The notes under the pieces were generated by a model, which was given only the letters and a program-made list of their open reading frames with translations, was not told where the DNA came from and ran no database searches. Shown in pieces: positions 9,132-17,564 of a DNA stretch of 64,000 bases. A program made the position numbers and the translations under genes. Every line of letters starts with the position of its first letter. Position 1 is the first letter of the stretch. The stretch is from Sulfitobacter faviae (GTDB lineage: Bacteria; Pseudomonadota; Alphaproteobacteria; Rhodobacterales; Rhodobacteraceae), in the NCBI RefSeq assembly GCF_029870955.1, contig NZ_PGFQ01000001.1, forward strand, positions 2,790,001 to 2,854,000. The letters run 5' to 3'.

Positions 9132-9992
9132 TCAACCGCCTGCGGGCAGGTGGCGGGCAATGAGGTCGGTAAAGTCTTCGGGAGCTGTCAGCGCGTCGAT
9201 ATCGGTGGGGGTGATGGTCACACCCCATTTCGACATGGCGGCGTAGCGGGGTTGGCGGTGCGACAGGGCGGCGGCATAGGTCCAGCGGATGAAATCGTCG
9301 GGGTTCACCGCGTCCTCGGTGATGTTCTTTTCGGCCAGATAATCGGCCCATGCCCGGGCGAGGAATTCGGGCTGATAGGCCATCGGCTTGGGCGCTTTGT
9401 CAAAGCGGCGGATAAGTTCCTCGGTATGGGCTTCGTCGCCCTTGATCCAGACCAGCAGACATTCCTCGGCCAATTGCCGCAGGAGCGGGTCGTTCGGGTC
9501 TTCGGGGTCGACCCATTCGCAGATCGAGCCACCGGTGTCGCAGATGAAATGCGGATAGCCATAGAGCGCTTCGGCGCGGGTGGCGAAATAGGCGGTGTCT
9601 TGCAGCGCGCTGATCTCGGCCCGGCGGAAAGCCTCTTGCCGTTTGGCGTATTCTGCCATCGGCAGCCCGCCGCGCGAAGGGTCGCCCGGTTTGCCCAGCC
9701 ATGTGGCCACGGGCGACAGGTTGTCGAAGGTGATGTTTGAGCCGATGTAGATGCTGTCGCTCAGCAGCAGATCGCGCAGGAAGGGCACTTTCATCGCCTC
9801 GGCTTTGGCGTTGTCGGCGATGAGTTCGCCCAGGTAACGGGTGCCGATGCGGTAGTCGATGGAGTAGTGAAACCAATCCCCGCTGGCGCGCAGCAGGCTA
9901 GAGAGATGGGTCTTGCCCAAGCCCGACATGCCGAAGATCAGAACTTTGCGCCGCGGCGCCGCGCGCCAATCGTCAGCCGTGGGGTAGAGCAT
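9132..9992 (-). CDS. P-loop ATPase of unknown function
   Basis: A 286-residue protein with an early Walker A, FGMSGLGKTHLSS (residues about 20-32), and no signal peptide or membrane segment. The middle contains FICDTGGSICEWVDP, which could act as Walker B and sensor, and LLVWIKGDEAHTEELIRRFDK, which resembles nucleoside-kinase-like P-loop proteins. I know similar proteins as 'ATPase' in roseobacters but no function. It lies just upstream of metA on the same strand (56 bases), so it may share a transcript. The P-loop is certain and the rest is open. Confidence 0.7.
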   Translation of the reverse strand: MLYPTADDWRAAPRRKVLIFGMSGLGKTHLSSLLRASGDWFHYSIDYRIGTRYLGELIADNAKAEAMKVPFLRDLLLSDSIYIGSNITFDNLSPVATWLGKPGDPSRGGLPMAEYAKRQEAFRRAEISALQDTAYFATRAEALYGYPHFICDTGGSICEWVDPEDPNDPLLRQLAEECLLVWIKGDEAHTEELIRRFDKAPKPMAYQPEFLARAWADYLAEKNITEDAVNPDDFIRWTYAAALSHRQPRYAAMSKWGVTITPTDIDALTAPEDFTDLIARHLPAGG

Positions 9993-10004
9993 GTATCACC
10001 AAGG

Positions 10005-10991
10005 TTAAGTGCTTCGTTTCCCCTGACTACCCCAGTGTTTCACCAGACGCCAGATGCGGCCATCGAGCACCAGAAGCCCAAGTGCGAGAAGGGCGAAACC
10101 GCCATAGGCAGCGGGGCGCAGGGTCTCATCACGCAGCCATGCGCCCAGCAGGATCGCCACGGGGGCGACCAGCAGTGTCACCAACATCAGGTTGCTGCTG
10201 CCCGCCATGCCGAGCACGCGGTAATAGAGCAGATAAGCCAGCGCCGTCGCGGCCAGCGCGTAATAGGCGATGGCGACGAGCGTGGCCGGGGCGAGGTTTA
10301 GGGTCAGTGGCCCCTCCGCCACCCATGCCAGCGGCAGCATGACCAGCGTGGCGCCGGTGAGCATCCCGGCGGCGGCCAGTTGCGGCGGCTGGCCCGGCAG
10401 CAGTTTGCGCGCGCAGACACCGGCCATGGCATAGGACATCGCCCCGCCCAGCACGGCCAGTTGTGCAAGGCTGCCGAGGTCGAAATTCGTGAGATTTTCC
10501 AGACCGATGGCGGTGCTGACGCCCGCGAAGCCGAGGCAGACGCCAATCGCCTTGCGCGGGGTGATCCGCTCATCCGCCAGAAAGATCGCCGCGGCCAGCA
10601 CGCCAAAGATCGCGGTGGCGGCATTGAGGATCGAGGTCAGCCCCGAGGGGATGTGCAACTGCCCCCATGCCATCAGCGAGAAGGGGATCACATTGTTCAA
10701 AAGCCCCATCAGCAGGAAGGCCGCCCAGATGCGCGGGTCGCGCGGCAGTGGCAGGCGCATGGTGGCGACGGCGGCCCAAAGCACCAACATCGCCCAGAAC
10801 ACCCGATGCGCGACCGAGGTCAGCGGCCCGATCTCATCCAAGGCCACCCGCACGGCGACAAAGGACGCGCCCCAGAGCAGGGCGAGACAGCCCATTTCGA
10901 TCCAAGCGCGCGGGGGATGGTTTTCTGTGTGATCATGGCTTGGGTTTAGGCTGTTCCACGGATCGGCACGACCCGAAAGATGCGCATGCAT
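10005..10991 (-). CDS. EamA/DMT-family transporter
   Basis: A polytopic membrane protein with two EamA repeats and about ten hydrophobic segments, starting with IEMGCLALLWGASFVAVR and ending with GGFALLALGLLVLDGR. Substrate is unknown (family members export amino acids or metabolites). The open frame from 10991 is 328 residues but begins directly at the T-run of the preceding terminator and has no ribosome site. An alternative ATG at 10936 would read MITQKTIPPRAWIEMG if one base is missing in a GGGGG run at 10912-10916. This is the same error type as in other genes here, so I consider the N-terminus uncertain. Confidence 0.8.
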   Translation of the reverse strand: MHAHLSGRADPWNSLNPSHDHTENHPPRAWIEMGCLALLWGASFVAVRVALDEIGPLTSVAHRVFWAMLVLWAAVATMRLPLPRDPRIWAAFLLMGLLNNVIPFSLMAWGQLHIPSGLTSILNAATAIFGVLAAAIFLADERITPRKAIGVCLGFAGVSTAIGLENLTNFDLGSLAQLAVLGGAMSYAMAGVCARKLLPGQPPQLAAAGMLTGATLVMLPLAWVAEGPLTLNLAPATLVAIAYYALAATALAYLLYYRVLGMAGSSNLMLVTLLVAPVAILLGAWLRDETLRPAAYGGFALLALGLLVLDGRIWRLVKHWGSQGKRST

Positions 10992-11023
10992 AAAAAACGC
11001 CGCCCGAGGGTCTCGGGCGGCGT
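10992..11023 (-). terminator. Strong terminator of the FadL-type porin gene
   Basis: A perfect 12-bp stem (10997-11008 with 11012-11023) and a 3-base loop are followed on the minus strand by T6. It lies directly before the EamA reading frame at 10991. Confidence 0.92.
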
Positions 11024-11046
11024 AATCTCGACGGGTCTGGTGTGGA

Positions 11047-12147
11047 TCAGAAGGTGAAACCCACTTTTACACCAAAGGCCAGAGCATCGTTGTCTTCGAA
11101 CTCGCCCGAGGCATTCGTACCGTTCAAAGTTGTCTCTGCATCACCGATGTTGACGTAGCGCACGCCGGTGGTGATCTTCATGTTGTCGCGGGTATAGACG
11201 GCGGCCAGTGCAAGGCTCTTGTTGCCATCGGTCGGCCCGAGGTTGGAGGCGAACCCGCCGTTGGACTTCTCATAGCCGACGGAGGCCGAGACCGACCAGT
11301 TGTCGTTCAGACGGCGGCCCACGCCGAGCGAGTAGGTGAAAACGTCGTCATCGTAGCTGACGAGCGAGCCGCCCGTCGCGCCTTGGTATTGGGCGGGGGT
11401 GATGTCGAAGGAGGACCAATCGACCCAGCGGATGCCACCAAAAAGCAACGTGTCGGCGGCGATGCCGGTCTGGAAATCAAGGTTCACCGACTGCGGGGTT
11501 TCGATTTCGGTCGTGCTCATGATGGCGCCGAACTCGGTCGTGTCGACCTCGTGGTCGATGCTGGAGCTATAGGTCAGCGCGACACGCATGGCGATGTCGG
11601 GGCGCTCATAGGCGACACCCGCAACATAGCCGACGCCGGTGTCACGCTCGCCGTTCACCGTATAGCCGGCGACGAAGGGCACAGCTGCGACCGCTTCGAT
11701 GGTTTGGACGCGCAGACCGCCGTGAACGCTGAAGTTCTCGTTCATGCGGTAGCGCAACAGGCCGGTTATCGCGTGGCTTTCCAGATCCGCTTGGGCACCT
11801 TGTGCATAGTAGCCGGTGGGCGTGGGGTAATCGACATCCGCGCCGAACGGCTGATCATAGATGATCGCATAGGACAGCTTGTCGTTGATGTCGGCCTTAT
11901 AGGCTGCGCCAAACTGGAGATAGCTGGAGGTCATATCGCCGGAGCTGACATTCGACAGCGATGGCGGCGGCACCGCCATTGTCGACGTCCCGCTGGTGGA
12001 TGGATCGATATGCCCAAAGCTGAACTCCGCATAGCGGCCGCTTTCAAACAGGGCGTTGATGGATTGGCCCGACCGATCGATGCCGCCAGCGTGAACGATT
12101 GCCGTAGATGCCAACAGTGCCGGAATTGCCAAGAAATAGGTTTTCAT
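11047..12147 (-). CDS. OmpP1/FadL-family outer-membrane transporter
   Basis: A 366-residue exported protein. Residues 1-20 are a signal peptide ending AHA. The mature start, GGIDRSGQSINALFESGRY, is the typical N-terminal hatch-region sequence of OmpP1/FadL proteins in alphaproteobacteria. The remainder is amphipathic strands ending in ALAFGVKVGFTF, a C-terminal phenylalanine as expected for insertion by the BAM complex. The family brings long-chain fatty acids or other hydrophobic compounds through the outer membrane. The start at 12147 is supported by GGAGGAGAG. It is shorter than E. coli FadL (about 420 residues). Followed by a strong terminator. Confidence 0.85.
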   Translation of the reverse strand: MKTYFLAIPALLASTAIVHAGGIDRSGQSINALFESGRYAEFSFGHIDPSTSGTSTMAVPPPSLSNVSSGDMTSSYLQFGAAYKADINDKLSYAIIYDQPFGADVDYPTPTGYYAQGAQADLESHAITGLLRYRMNENFSVHGGLRVQTIEAVAAVPFVAGYTVNGERDTGVGYVAGVAYERPDIAMRVALTYSSSIDHEVDTTEFGAIMSTTEIETPQSVNLDFQTGIAADTLLFGGIRWVDWSSFDITPAQYQGATGGSLVSYDDDVFTYSLGVGRRLNDNWSVSASVGYEKSNGGFASNLGPTDGNKSLALAAVYTRDNMKITTGVRYVNIGDAETTLNGTNASGEFEDNDALAFGVKVGFTF

Positions 12148-12268
12148 TTGCTCTCCTCCCAAGACTTCTGTGCGGATCCTCCCCGGCACAGGTTGGAAAC
12201 GATCTAAGCGGATTGCTGCCGTTTGCGTCAATCGCTGACCTTGGGTCAGGCTGGAATCTGGGCCAACA

Positions 12269-13138
12269 TTACTTGGGGTGTGCTTTGCGGGTCTCAAACC
12301 AGATATTGAGATAGTTGCCCGCAAAGATGATCCCGGCCCCGACAAAGACCCAGATATCCAGCGCTTCGGCATAGAGAAGCATGCCCACAATCGCGATGGC
12401 CGGTAGGCGGACGAAATCAATGGGCACCACCACGGTCGCGGGGGCAAGGCTTAGTGCGTTGGTCAGGCAGTAGTGCGCAAGCAGCCCGCAGGCGCCGACC
12501 AGCAGCAGGAAGGGCGTCGTCTCAGCCGTGGGGCTGGCGATATCGCCATCGTAGCCTGCCGCGATCAGGCCGAACAGCAGTTGCAACGTGGTGAGATAGA
12601 AGAGGATCGTGGTGATCCCTTGGGTTCGCGTCAGCCATTTAGTCAGCACATTGGTCAGGGCAAAGAAGACGGCGCATCCCGCCGCCGCCAGAATGCCGGT
12701 GTTGAGGTTGCCGATATCGGGGCGCGCCACGATCAGGATGCCGATGAACCCCATGATGGCGGCCAGCGCCCGTGTCGCGGTCAGCCGTTCGCCCAGCAGG
12801 AAGATCGACAGGACGATGACCCATAGCGGCGACGTGAATTCCAACGCGAAGACCTGTGCCAGCGGGATCAGCGACACGGCGAAGAACCACAGGTTCTGCC
12901 CGGTGAAATGCGCAAGGTTGCGCAGCAGTTGCAGGCCGAAGTTGCGGGTGTTGATCTGCCGCCACGCGCCCGTGGCTCCGGCGAGCGACAGGACGATGAT
13001 CACGCCAATCACGCTGCGGTAGAGCATGACCTCGAAAGTGTCGAACCGCGCCGAGAGTTCGCGCCCCGCCACGGCCATGGTGGAGAATGACCCGATGGAG
13101 CCGATCATCCAGAGTGCAGCGCGAAAGGTGGGGCTCAT
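12269..13138 (-). CDS. EamA/DMT-family transporter
   Basis: A 289-residue integral membrane protein with about ten hydrophobic helices in two EamA halves: MIGSIGSFSTMAVAGRELS and LWVIVLSIFLLGERLTATRA in the first, and LLAHYCLTNALSLAPATVVVP in the second. Relatives export small metabolites, and the substrate is unknown here. Its ATG overlaps the stop of the upstream ABM-domain gene (ATGA), so translation is probably coupled and the two belong to a guaA-led transcript. It is not closely similar to the EamA gene at 10005-10991. Confidence 0.85.
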   Translation of the reverse strand: MSPTFRAALWMIGSIGSFSTMAVAGRELSARFDTFEVMLYRSVIGVIIVLSLAGATGAWRQINTRNFGLQLLRNLAHFTGQNLWFFAVSLIPLAQVFALEFTSPLWVIVLSIFLLGERLTATRALAAIMGFIGILIVARPDIGNLNTGILAAAGCAVFFALTNVLTKWLTRTQGITTILFYLTTLQLLFGLIAAGYDGDIASPTAETTPFLLLVGACGLLAHYCLTNALSLAPATVVVPIDFVRLPAIAIVGMLLYAEALDIWVFVGAGIIFAGNYLNIWFETRKAHPK

Positions 13139-13413
13139 GTGGTTTCTGTGATCTGATAGTCGCGGGCGATCCCGGCGGTGAGCCGCGCCCAGTTCGATGC
13201 TGCGGCACGGGCCTGATGCGCCTCAAAGGCCGCCCGGTCGGTAAAGAGCTCCGCGACCTGCCAGACAAGGGGATCGTCGGTCGGGGTCACGTCGAAGCTG
13301 AGGCATCCCGGCTCGGCCCGGGTAAGACGCAGATGCGCGTCAAGCCCTGCGCGCACCCGGTCCGCCTCGGCCCGGGTGGCGCAGCGTAGGTGGCCGGTCA
13401 GGGCCACCCGCAA
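13135..13413 (-). CDS. Antibiotic-biosynthesis-monooxygenase (ABM) domain protein
   Basis: A small ferredoxin-like protein of about 92 residues with the ABM pattern: LTGHLRCATRAEADRVRAGLDAH, then EPGCLSFDVTPTDDPLVWQVAELFTDRAAFEAH. Such proteins are heme- or quinol-type monooxygenases or stress proteins, usually dimeric, and no substrate can be named. I put the start at the TTG (13413) one base after the guaA stop. A GTG at 13407 and an in-frame ATG at 13458 inside guaA are alternatives. The stop overlaps the ATG of the EamA gene. The start is uncertain and the domain is clear. Confidence 0.75.
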   Translation of the reverse strand: MRVALTGHLRCATRAEADRVRAGLDAHLRLTRAEPGCLSFDVTPTDDPLVWQVAELFTDRAAFEAHQARAAASNWARLTAGIARDYQITETT

Positions 13414-13414
13414 T

Positions 13415-14977
13415 TTATTCCCACTCGATGGTGCCCGGAGGTTTCGAGGTGATGTCATAGGTCACGCGGTTGATGCCCGGCACCTCATTGATGATCCGTG
13501 TGGCGGTTTCGCCAAGGAAATCATGCGAGAAGGGGTAGTAATCCGCCGTCATCCCATCGACTGAGGTCACCGCGCGCAGGGCGCAGGCGAAGTCATAGGT
13601 GCGGCCATCGCCCATCACGCCCACGGTGCGCACCGGCAGGATCGCCACGAAGGCCTGCCAGATATCGTCATAAAGCCCATGGCGGCGGATTTGGTCGATA
13701 TAGACCGCATCGGCTTCGCGCAGGATGTCGAGCTTCTCGCGGGTGATCTCACCAGGACAGCGGATCGCAAGACCCGGCCCGGGGAAGGGGTGGCGACCGA
13801 TGAAGGAGGGCGGCAGGCCCAGCTCGCGGCCCAACTCGCGCACCTCGTCCTTAAACAGCTCGCGCAGCGGCTCGACCAGTTTCAGGCCCATCTTTTCGGG
13901 CAGCCCGCCAACGTTGTGGTGGCTCTTGATGGTGACAGAGGGCCCGCCGGAGAAGGAGACGCTCTCGATCACGTCCGGGTAGAGCGTGCCTTGGGCAAGG
14001 AAGGTCGCATCGCCCACTTCCTTGGCGTGTTTCTGGAAGACGTCGATGAAGAGCTTGCCGATGATCTTGCGCTTGGTCTCGGGGTCCGAGACGCCGTCCA
14101 GCTCGCCCAGGAAGAGTTCCTGCTCATCCGCGTGGATCAGCGGCATGTTGTAATGGTCGCGGAACATGGTGACGACCTCTTCGGCCTCACCTTTGCGCAG
14201 CAGACCGTGGTCAACGAAAACGCAAGTCAGCTGGTCGCCGATGGCCTCATGGATCAACACCGCGGCGACGGAACTGTCGACCCCACCCGAAAGGCCGCAG
14301 ATTACCTTTTGGTCGCCGACCTGCTCGCGGATCGCGGCGATGGCCTCCTCACGATAGGCGCTCATGGTCCAGTCGCCCTTGAAGCCCGCCAGACGCACGA
14401 AGTTCTCATAAAGGCGCGGACCGTTGGGGGTGTGATGCACCTCGGGGTGGAACTGCACTGCGTAGAAGTGACGCTCCACATCCGCGGTGATGGCGAAAGG
14501 CGCGTTGGGGGAGGTGCCATAGACCTCGAACCCCGGGGCGATTTTGCTGACGTGGTCACCATGACTCATCCAGACCTGTTCGCGGTCGGTGGCGAACCAG
14601 CCTTCGAGCAGATCAAGCTGTTGGCCCGTGGGGGTGACAAAGGCCCGGCCGAATTCAGCGGTGCCATGGCCGCGCTCCACATGGCCGCCAAGGCAATGCA
14701 TCATGACTTGCTGGCCATAGCAGATGCCAAGGATCGGCACGCCCAGTTCAAAAACAGCCTGCGGCGGACGCGGCGCGCCTTCGGCAAACACCGAGGACGG
14801 GCCACCCGACAGGATCACCGCCTTAGGCGCGAATTCCTTGAGGAAGGCTTCGTCCACCGTGTTGAACGGGTGGATTTCGCAAAAGACATTCAGCTCCCGC
14901 AGGCGACGCGCGATAAGCTGCGTGACCTGGCTGCCGAAGTCGATGATGAGAAGGCGGTCATGGGTGATATCTGTCAT
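13415..14977 (-). CDS. guaA: GMP synthase (glutamine-hydrolysing)
   Basis: A 520-residue GuaA that converts XMP, ATP and glutamine to GMP. The N-terminal class I amidotransferase domain has the nucleophile Cys86 in LGICYGQQ, with the His and Glu in [10 protein letters not shown]. The ATP-pyrophosphatase domain has the P-loop GLSGGVDSS. The C-terminal dimerisation domain ends in the invariant KPPGTIEWE. The start at 14977 gives the family-standard length, and the longer open frame upstream is not conserved. Two small genes follow so closely that they are probably co-transcribed. Confidence 0.97.
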   Translation of the reverse strand: MTDITHDRLLIIDFGSQVTQLIARRLRELNVFCEIHPFNTVDEAFLKEFAPKAVILSGGPSSVFAEGAPRPPQAVFELGVPILGICYGQQVMMHCLGGHVERGHGTAEFGRAFVTPTGQQLDLLEGWFATDREQVWMSHGDHVSKIAPGFEVYGTSPNAPFAITADVERHFYAVQFHPEVHHTPNGPRLYENFVRLAGFKGDWTMSAYREEAIAAIREQVGDQKVICGLSGGVDSSVAAVLIHEAIGDQLTCVFVDHGLLRKGEAEEVVTMFRDHYNMPLIHADEQELFLGELDGVSDPETKRKIIGKLFIDVFQKHAKEVGDATFLAQGTLYPDVIESVSFSGGPSVTIKSHHNVGGLPEKMGLKLVEPLRELFKDEVRELGRELGLPPSFIGRHPFPGPGLAIRCPGEITREKLDILREADAVYIDQIRRHGLYDDIWQAFVAILPVRTVGVMGDGRTYDFACALRAVTSVDGMTADYYPFSHDFLGETATRIINEVPGINRVTYDITSKPPGTIEWE

Positions 14978-15176
14978 GGGGCTGTGATTAGGCCCGTGCG
15001 CGCGCTCTGGCAAGTCTCTAGCAGGCCGAAGACCAGTGCCGCCTGCGTTTAATTCGCGCAAGTGGCGCGGGGACGGCACGCGATGTCGCTTTTTGCCGCT
15101 AGGGGGCGTTATCCGCGCGAAGCGCCTGCCGGGAATGGGGTAGTGACGGGCCAAGACTTGTGGGAAGGAAAGAGCA

Positions 15177-16713
15177 ATGGCGGAATCAGCACGACGGGCA
15201 CGCGGCGGTGGTGGTGCGGCAAGACGCGCGGCGCGCACAGCCGTCTCTTTCGAGACAGCGCGCTATATCGAGCGGAATATCCCGAACTTCGAAGTGCTGA
15301 CCGAAGAGGCGCTGGAGATCATCGAACAGAACGCCGATGCGGTGCTGGAAGAGATTGGCGTGAACTTCCCCGACAACCCCGAGGCATTGGCGCTCTGGCG
15401 TGAGGCCGGGGCCGATGTTCAGGGGGAGCGGGTGCGTATCCCACGGGGGCTGGCACGCAAGCTCTGCTCCACCGCGCCTTCGACGATCACCCAAGTGGCC
15501 CGCAACCGAGATCGGGATGTGGTGATCGGGGGGAGGAACCTTGTCCTCGCCCCCGTCTATGGCCCGCCCTTCGTGCGCGATGCCGCAGGGGGGCGGCGCT
15601 ATGCCACGATGGCGGATTTCGAGAAGTTCGTTAAACTGGGCTATATGTCCAAATGGCTGCATCACTCGGGGGGACGGTATGCGAGCCGACAGATATCCCG
15701 GTGAACAAACGTCACCTCGATATGCTGCATGCCCATATGACGCTGAGCGACAAACCCTTCATGGGATCGGTGACCGAACCCAGCCGTGCGCAGGATTCCG
15801 TCGATATGTGCGGTATCCTCTTCGGTAAGGATTTCGTGCAGGAAAACACGGTGATGACCTCGCTCATCAACATCAACTCGCCGATGACCTTCGACGATGT
15901 GATGATGGGCGCGCTCAAGGTCTATGCCGAGAACAATCAGGCCTGCATCATCTCGCCCTTCATCGTAGGCGGTGCCATGGCCCCGGTGAGCGTGGCGGGC
16001 ACGCTGACACAGGTCTTGGCCGAGACGCTGGCGGGCATCGCCTATAGCCAGCTTGTCCGCCCCGGGGCGCCGGTGATCATGGGGGCTTTCGTCACCTCCA
16101 TCGATATGAACAGCGGCGCGCCCACATTCGGCACGCCCGAGGCTGCGCATATCACCTATGGCGCTGGGCAACTGGCCCGCCGGCTCAACCTGCCGTACCG
16201 CAGCGCCGGGTCTTTCACCGGCTCGAAACTGCCCGATGCGCAGGCGGCTTATGAGACCTCGAACAGCCTAAACATGGGGCTGCTTTCGGGGGTGAACTTC
16301 ATGCTGCACGCCTGTGGCTGGCTGGAAGGGGGCTTGTTTCCTCTTTCGAGAAATTCGTCATGGATGCGGATCAACTGGGCACGTTGCATCACCTTGCCCG
16401 TGGGGTGGAGATCGACGTGAACGCACAGGCCATGGACGCGATCCGCGAAGTGGGGCCGGGGGGGCATTACCTCGGCTGCGCCCATACGCAGAGCAATTTC
16501 CGCGATGCCTTTTGGAAGTCGGATCTGTTGGACTACAAACCTTTCGAGACTTGGTCGGACGAGGGCGCGCGCGACACGCAGAGCCTTGCCACCGCGCGGG
16601 TCGAAAAGATGCTGGCCGACTATCAGCAGCCCGCGCTGGATCCAGCCATTCGCGAAGCGCTCGATGCCTTTGTCGCAACCCGTAAGGCGGCGGAACCCGA
16701 TAGCTTTAGCTAA
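15177..16713 (+). CDS. MttB-family (trimethylamine/betaine-type) methyltransferase, non-pyrrolysine (two frameshifts in the read sequence)
   Basis: A member of the MttB superfamily, which moves a methyl group from a quaternary or tertiary amine to a corrinoid protein. It is readable in three frames: to LHHSGG, then [18 protein letters not shown] to LEGGL, then [22 protein letters not shown] to the end. The breaks are a six-base G run (15669-15674) and near 16336 ([12 protein letters not shown] is restored by one G). The corrected protein is about 512 residues, the usual length. There is no in-frame TAG, so this is a non-pyrrolysine member, and the TMA substrate should not be assumed. GGAAGGAAAG precedes the start. 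No corrinoid-protein gene is adjacent. Confidence 0.85.
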
Positions 16714-16748
16714 AGCTTTGCGGCGGGGGCGATCCCCCGCATCGCAGA

Positions 16749-17045
16749 TCAGGCGCCGGGCATCATCGCGGCCTTCAAGAACCGCGCCTCGCCGACCATG
16801 GCAATAAGAACATCTACATGGCGGATCAGGCTATAGCTTGCATCCGCCGTCTTGCGCTGGGTGTCCAACGCGGCCTCGATCTCGATCAGTTTGATCAGCG
16901 CGGTGCCGTGGCGTGGCAATATACCAAAGCCCAGTATCCGTGGCAAATGGGTGCCGCGGCGGTAGTCTTCGGCCCCGATGCGGGCGGCCCGCATCAAGAG
17001 GCGCGGGCGGTGAAGTCTTTGCAACATGGTCAGTAGATCTTGCAT
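16749..17045 (-). CDS. DUF6477-family protein
   Basis: A small basic 98-residue protein with the pattern I associate with the Rhodobacteraceae family DUF6477: MQDLLTMLQRLHRPRLLMRA, then ARIGAEDYRR, LPRILG and ASYSLIRHVDVLIAMVGEARFL. It is mostly helical, with no signal or membrane segment. No function is known. The start is the ATG at 17045, preceded by GGAGACTTTG. The codon before it in frame is TTG and is less likely. It faces the mttB-like gene (convergent) and is divergent from the HTH/DUF6456 locus. The shared upstream region has DnaA-box-like and CtrA-like sequences. Confidence 0.75.
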   Translation of the reverse strand: MQDLLTMLQRLHRPRLLMRAARIGAEDYRRGTHLPRILGFGILPRHGTALIKLIEIEAALDTQRKTADASYSLIRHVDVLIAMVGEARFLKAAMMPGA

Positions 17046-17195
17046 CAAAGTCTCCGATTTCTGAGGGGTGAATCACCCCGGGTCGGCGAAGTGTTGCACA
17101 ACCTTTCCGGGTGTTGCGTGTTGCGGGTTCCCGGCGAACGGCGCCTTTCGATGGCGTTTACCTTTTGGAAACAATCATTGCCAAATGCGACGATT

Positions 17196-17248
17196 TTAAC
17201 GAACGGGTAACCAAAACATCCATAGGTTGTGAATAACTCTGGGGATAA
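17196..17248. promoter_or_regulatory. Candidate CtrA- and DnaA-like sites
   Basis: TTAA-N7-GTAA at 17196-17210 is one base from the CtrA pattern TTAA-N7-TTAA. TGTGAATAA at 17228-17236 is an exact reverse-strand DnaA box (TTATTCACA), and TGGGGATAA at 17240-17248 is a one-mismatch box. They lie between the divergent DUF6477 and HTH/DUF6456 genes. This is pattern matching only. Confidence 0.35.
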
Positions 17249-17564
17249 CTCACCCAGCTTGGGGACCCGCCAAAATGGAAGTGGCAGTCAATTGAAGGCG
17301 CATCACCAAATTCAACAGTCCGTCCTGCCGGGATGGGTGCCGCACGGAGCCCTGCATTACCTCGCACATACGGAGACCGGCGCCCCGATCCGGGCCTTGG
17401 CACGCCAAGCTGGCTGTCATGCCTCGACCATCATGCGCCAAATCCGCCGTATCGAGACACGGCGCGACGATCCGCTGGTGGATGCCGCCCTGCGCAGGCT
17501 CGGGGCCGTGCGGCGCGCCTTGGATTGTACTGCTGGCCCCCAGCAGGAAAGACAGCGACAATGA
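17229..17564 (+). CDS. Helix-turn-helix protein (possibly the N-terminal part of the DUF6456 protein)
   Basis: A 111-residue frame whose conserved part is LPGWVPHGALHYLAHTETGAPIRALARQAGCHASTIMRQIRRIETRRDDPLVDAALRRLG, given here as domains: a short lead, then a helix-turn-helix (IRALARQAGCHASTIMRQIR, residues about 54-73). The start (GTG, 17229) is weak, and a TTG at 17292 is possible. The stop overlaps the ATG of the next frame (ATGA). Relatives in this family carry this HTH fused to the DUF6456 domain. One extra C in the CCCCC run at 17537-17541 would fuse the two frames here, so this is probably one gene split by a sequencing error. Confidence 0.6.
   Translation: MNNSGDNSPSLGTRQNGSGSQLKAHHQIQQSVLPGWVPHGALHYLAHTETGAPIRALARQAGCHASTIMRQIRRIETRRDDPLVDAALRRLGAVRRALDCTAGPQQERQRQ

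Noticed and set aside
13679..15052. Long plus-strand frame (457 codons) across guaA
   Set aside because: It is the antisense shadow of guaA, with no domain or ribosome site. guaA itself is unmistakable.
15177..16713. Pyrrolysine-containing trimethylamine methyltransferase
   Set aside because: No in-frame TAG in any of the three rejoined segments. The breaks are single-base shifts.
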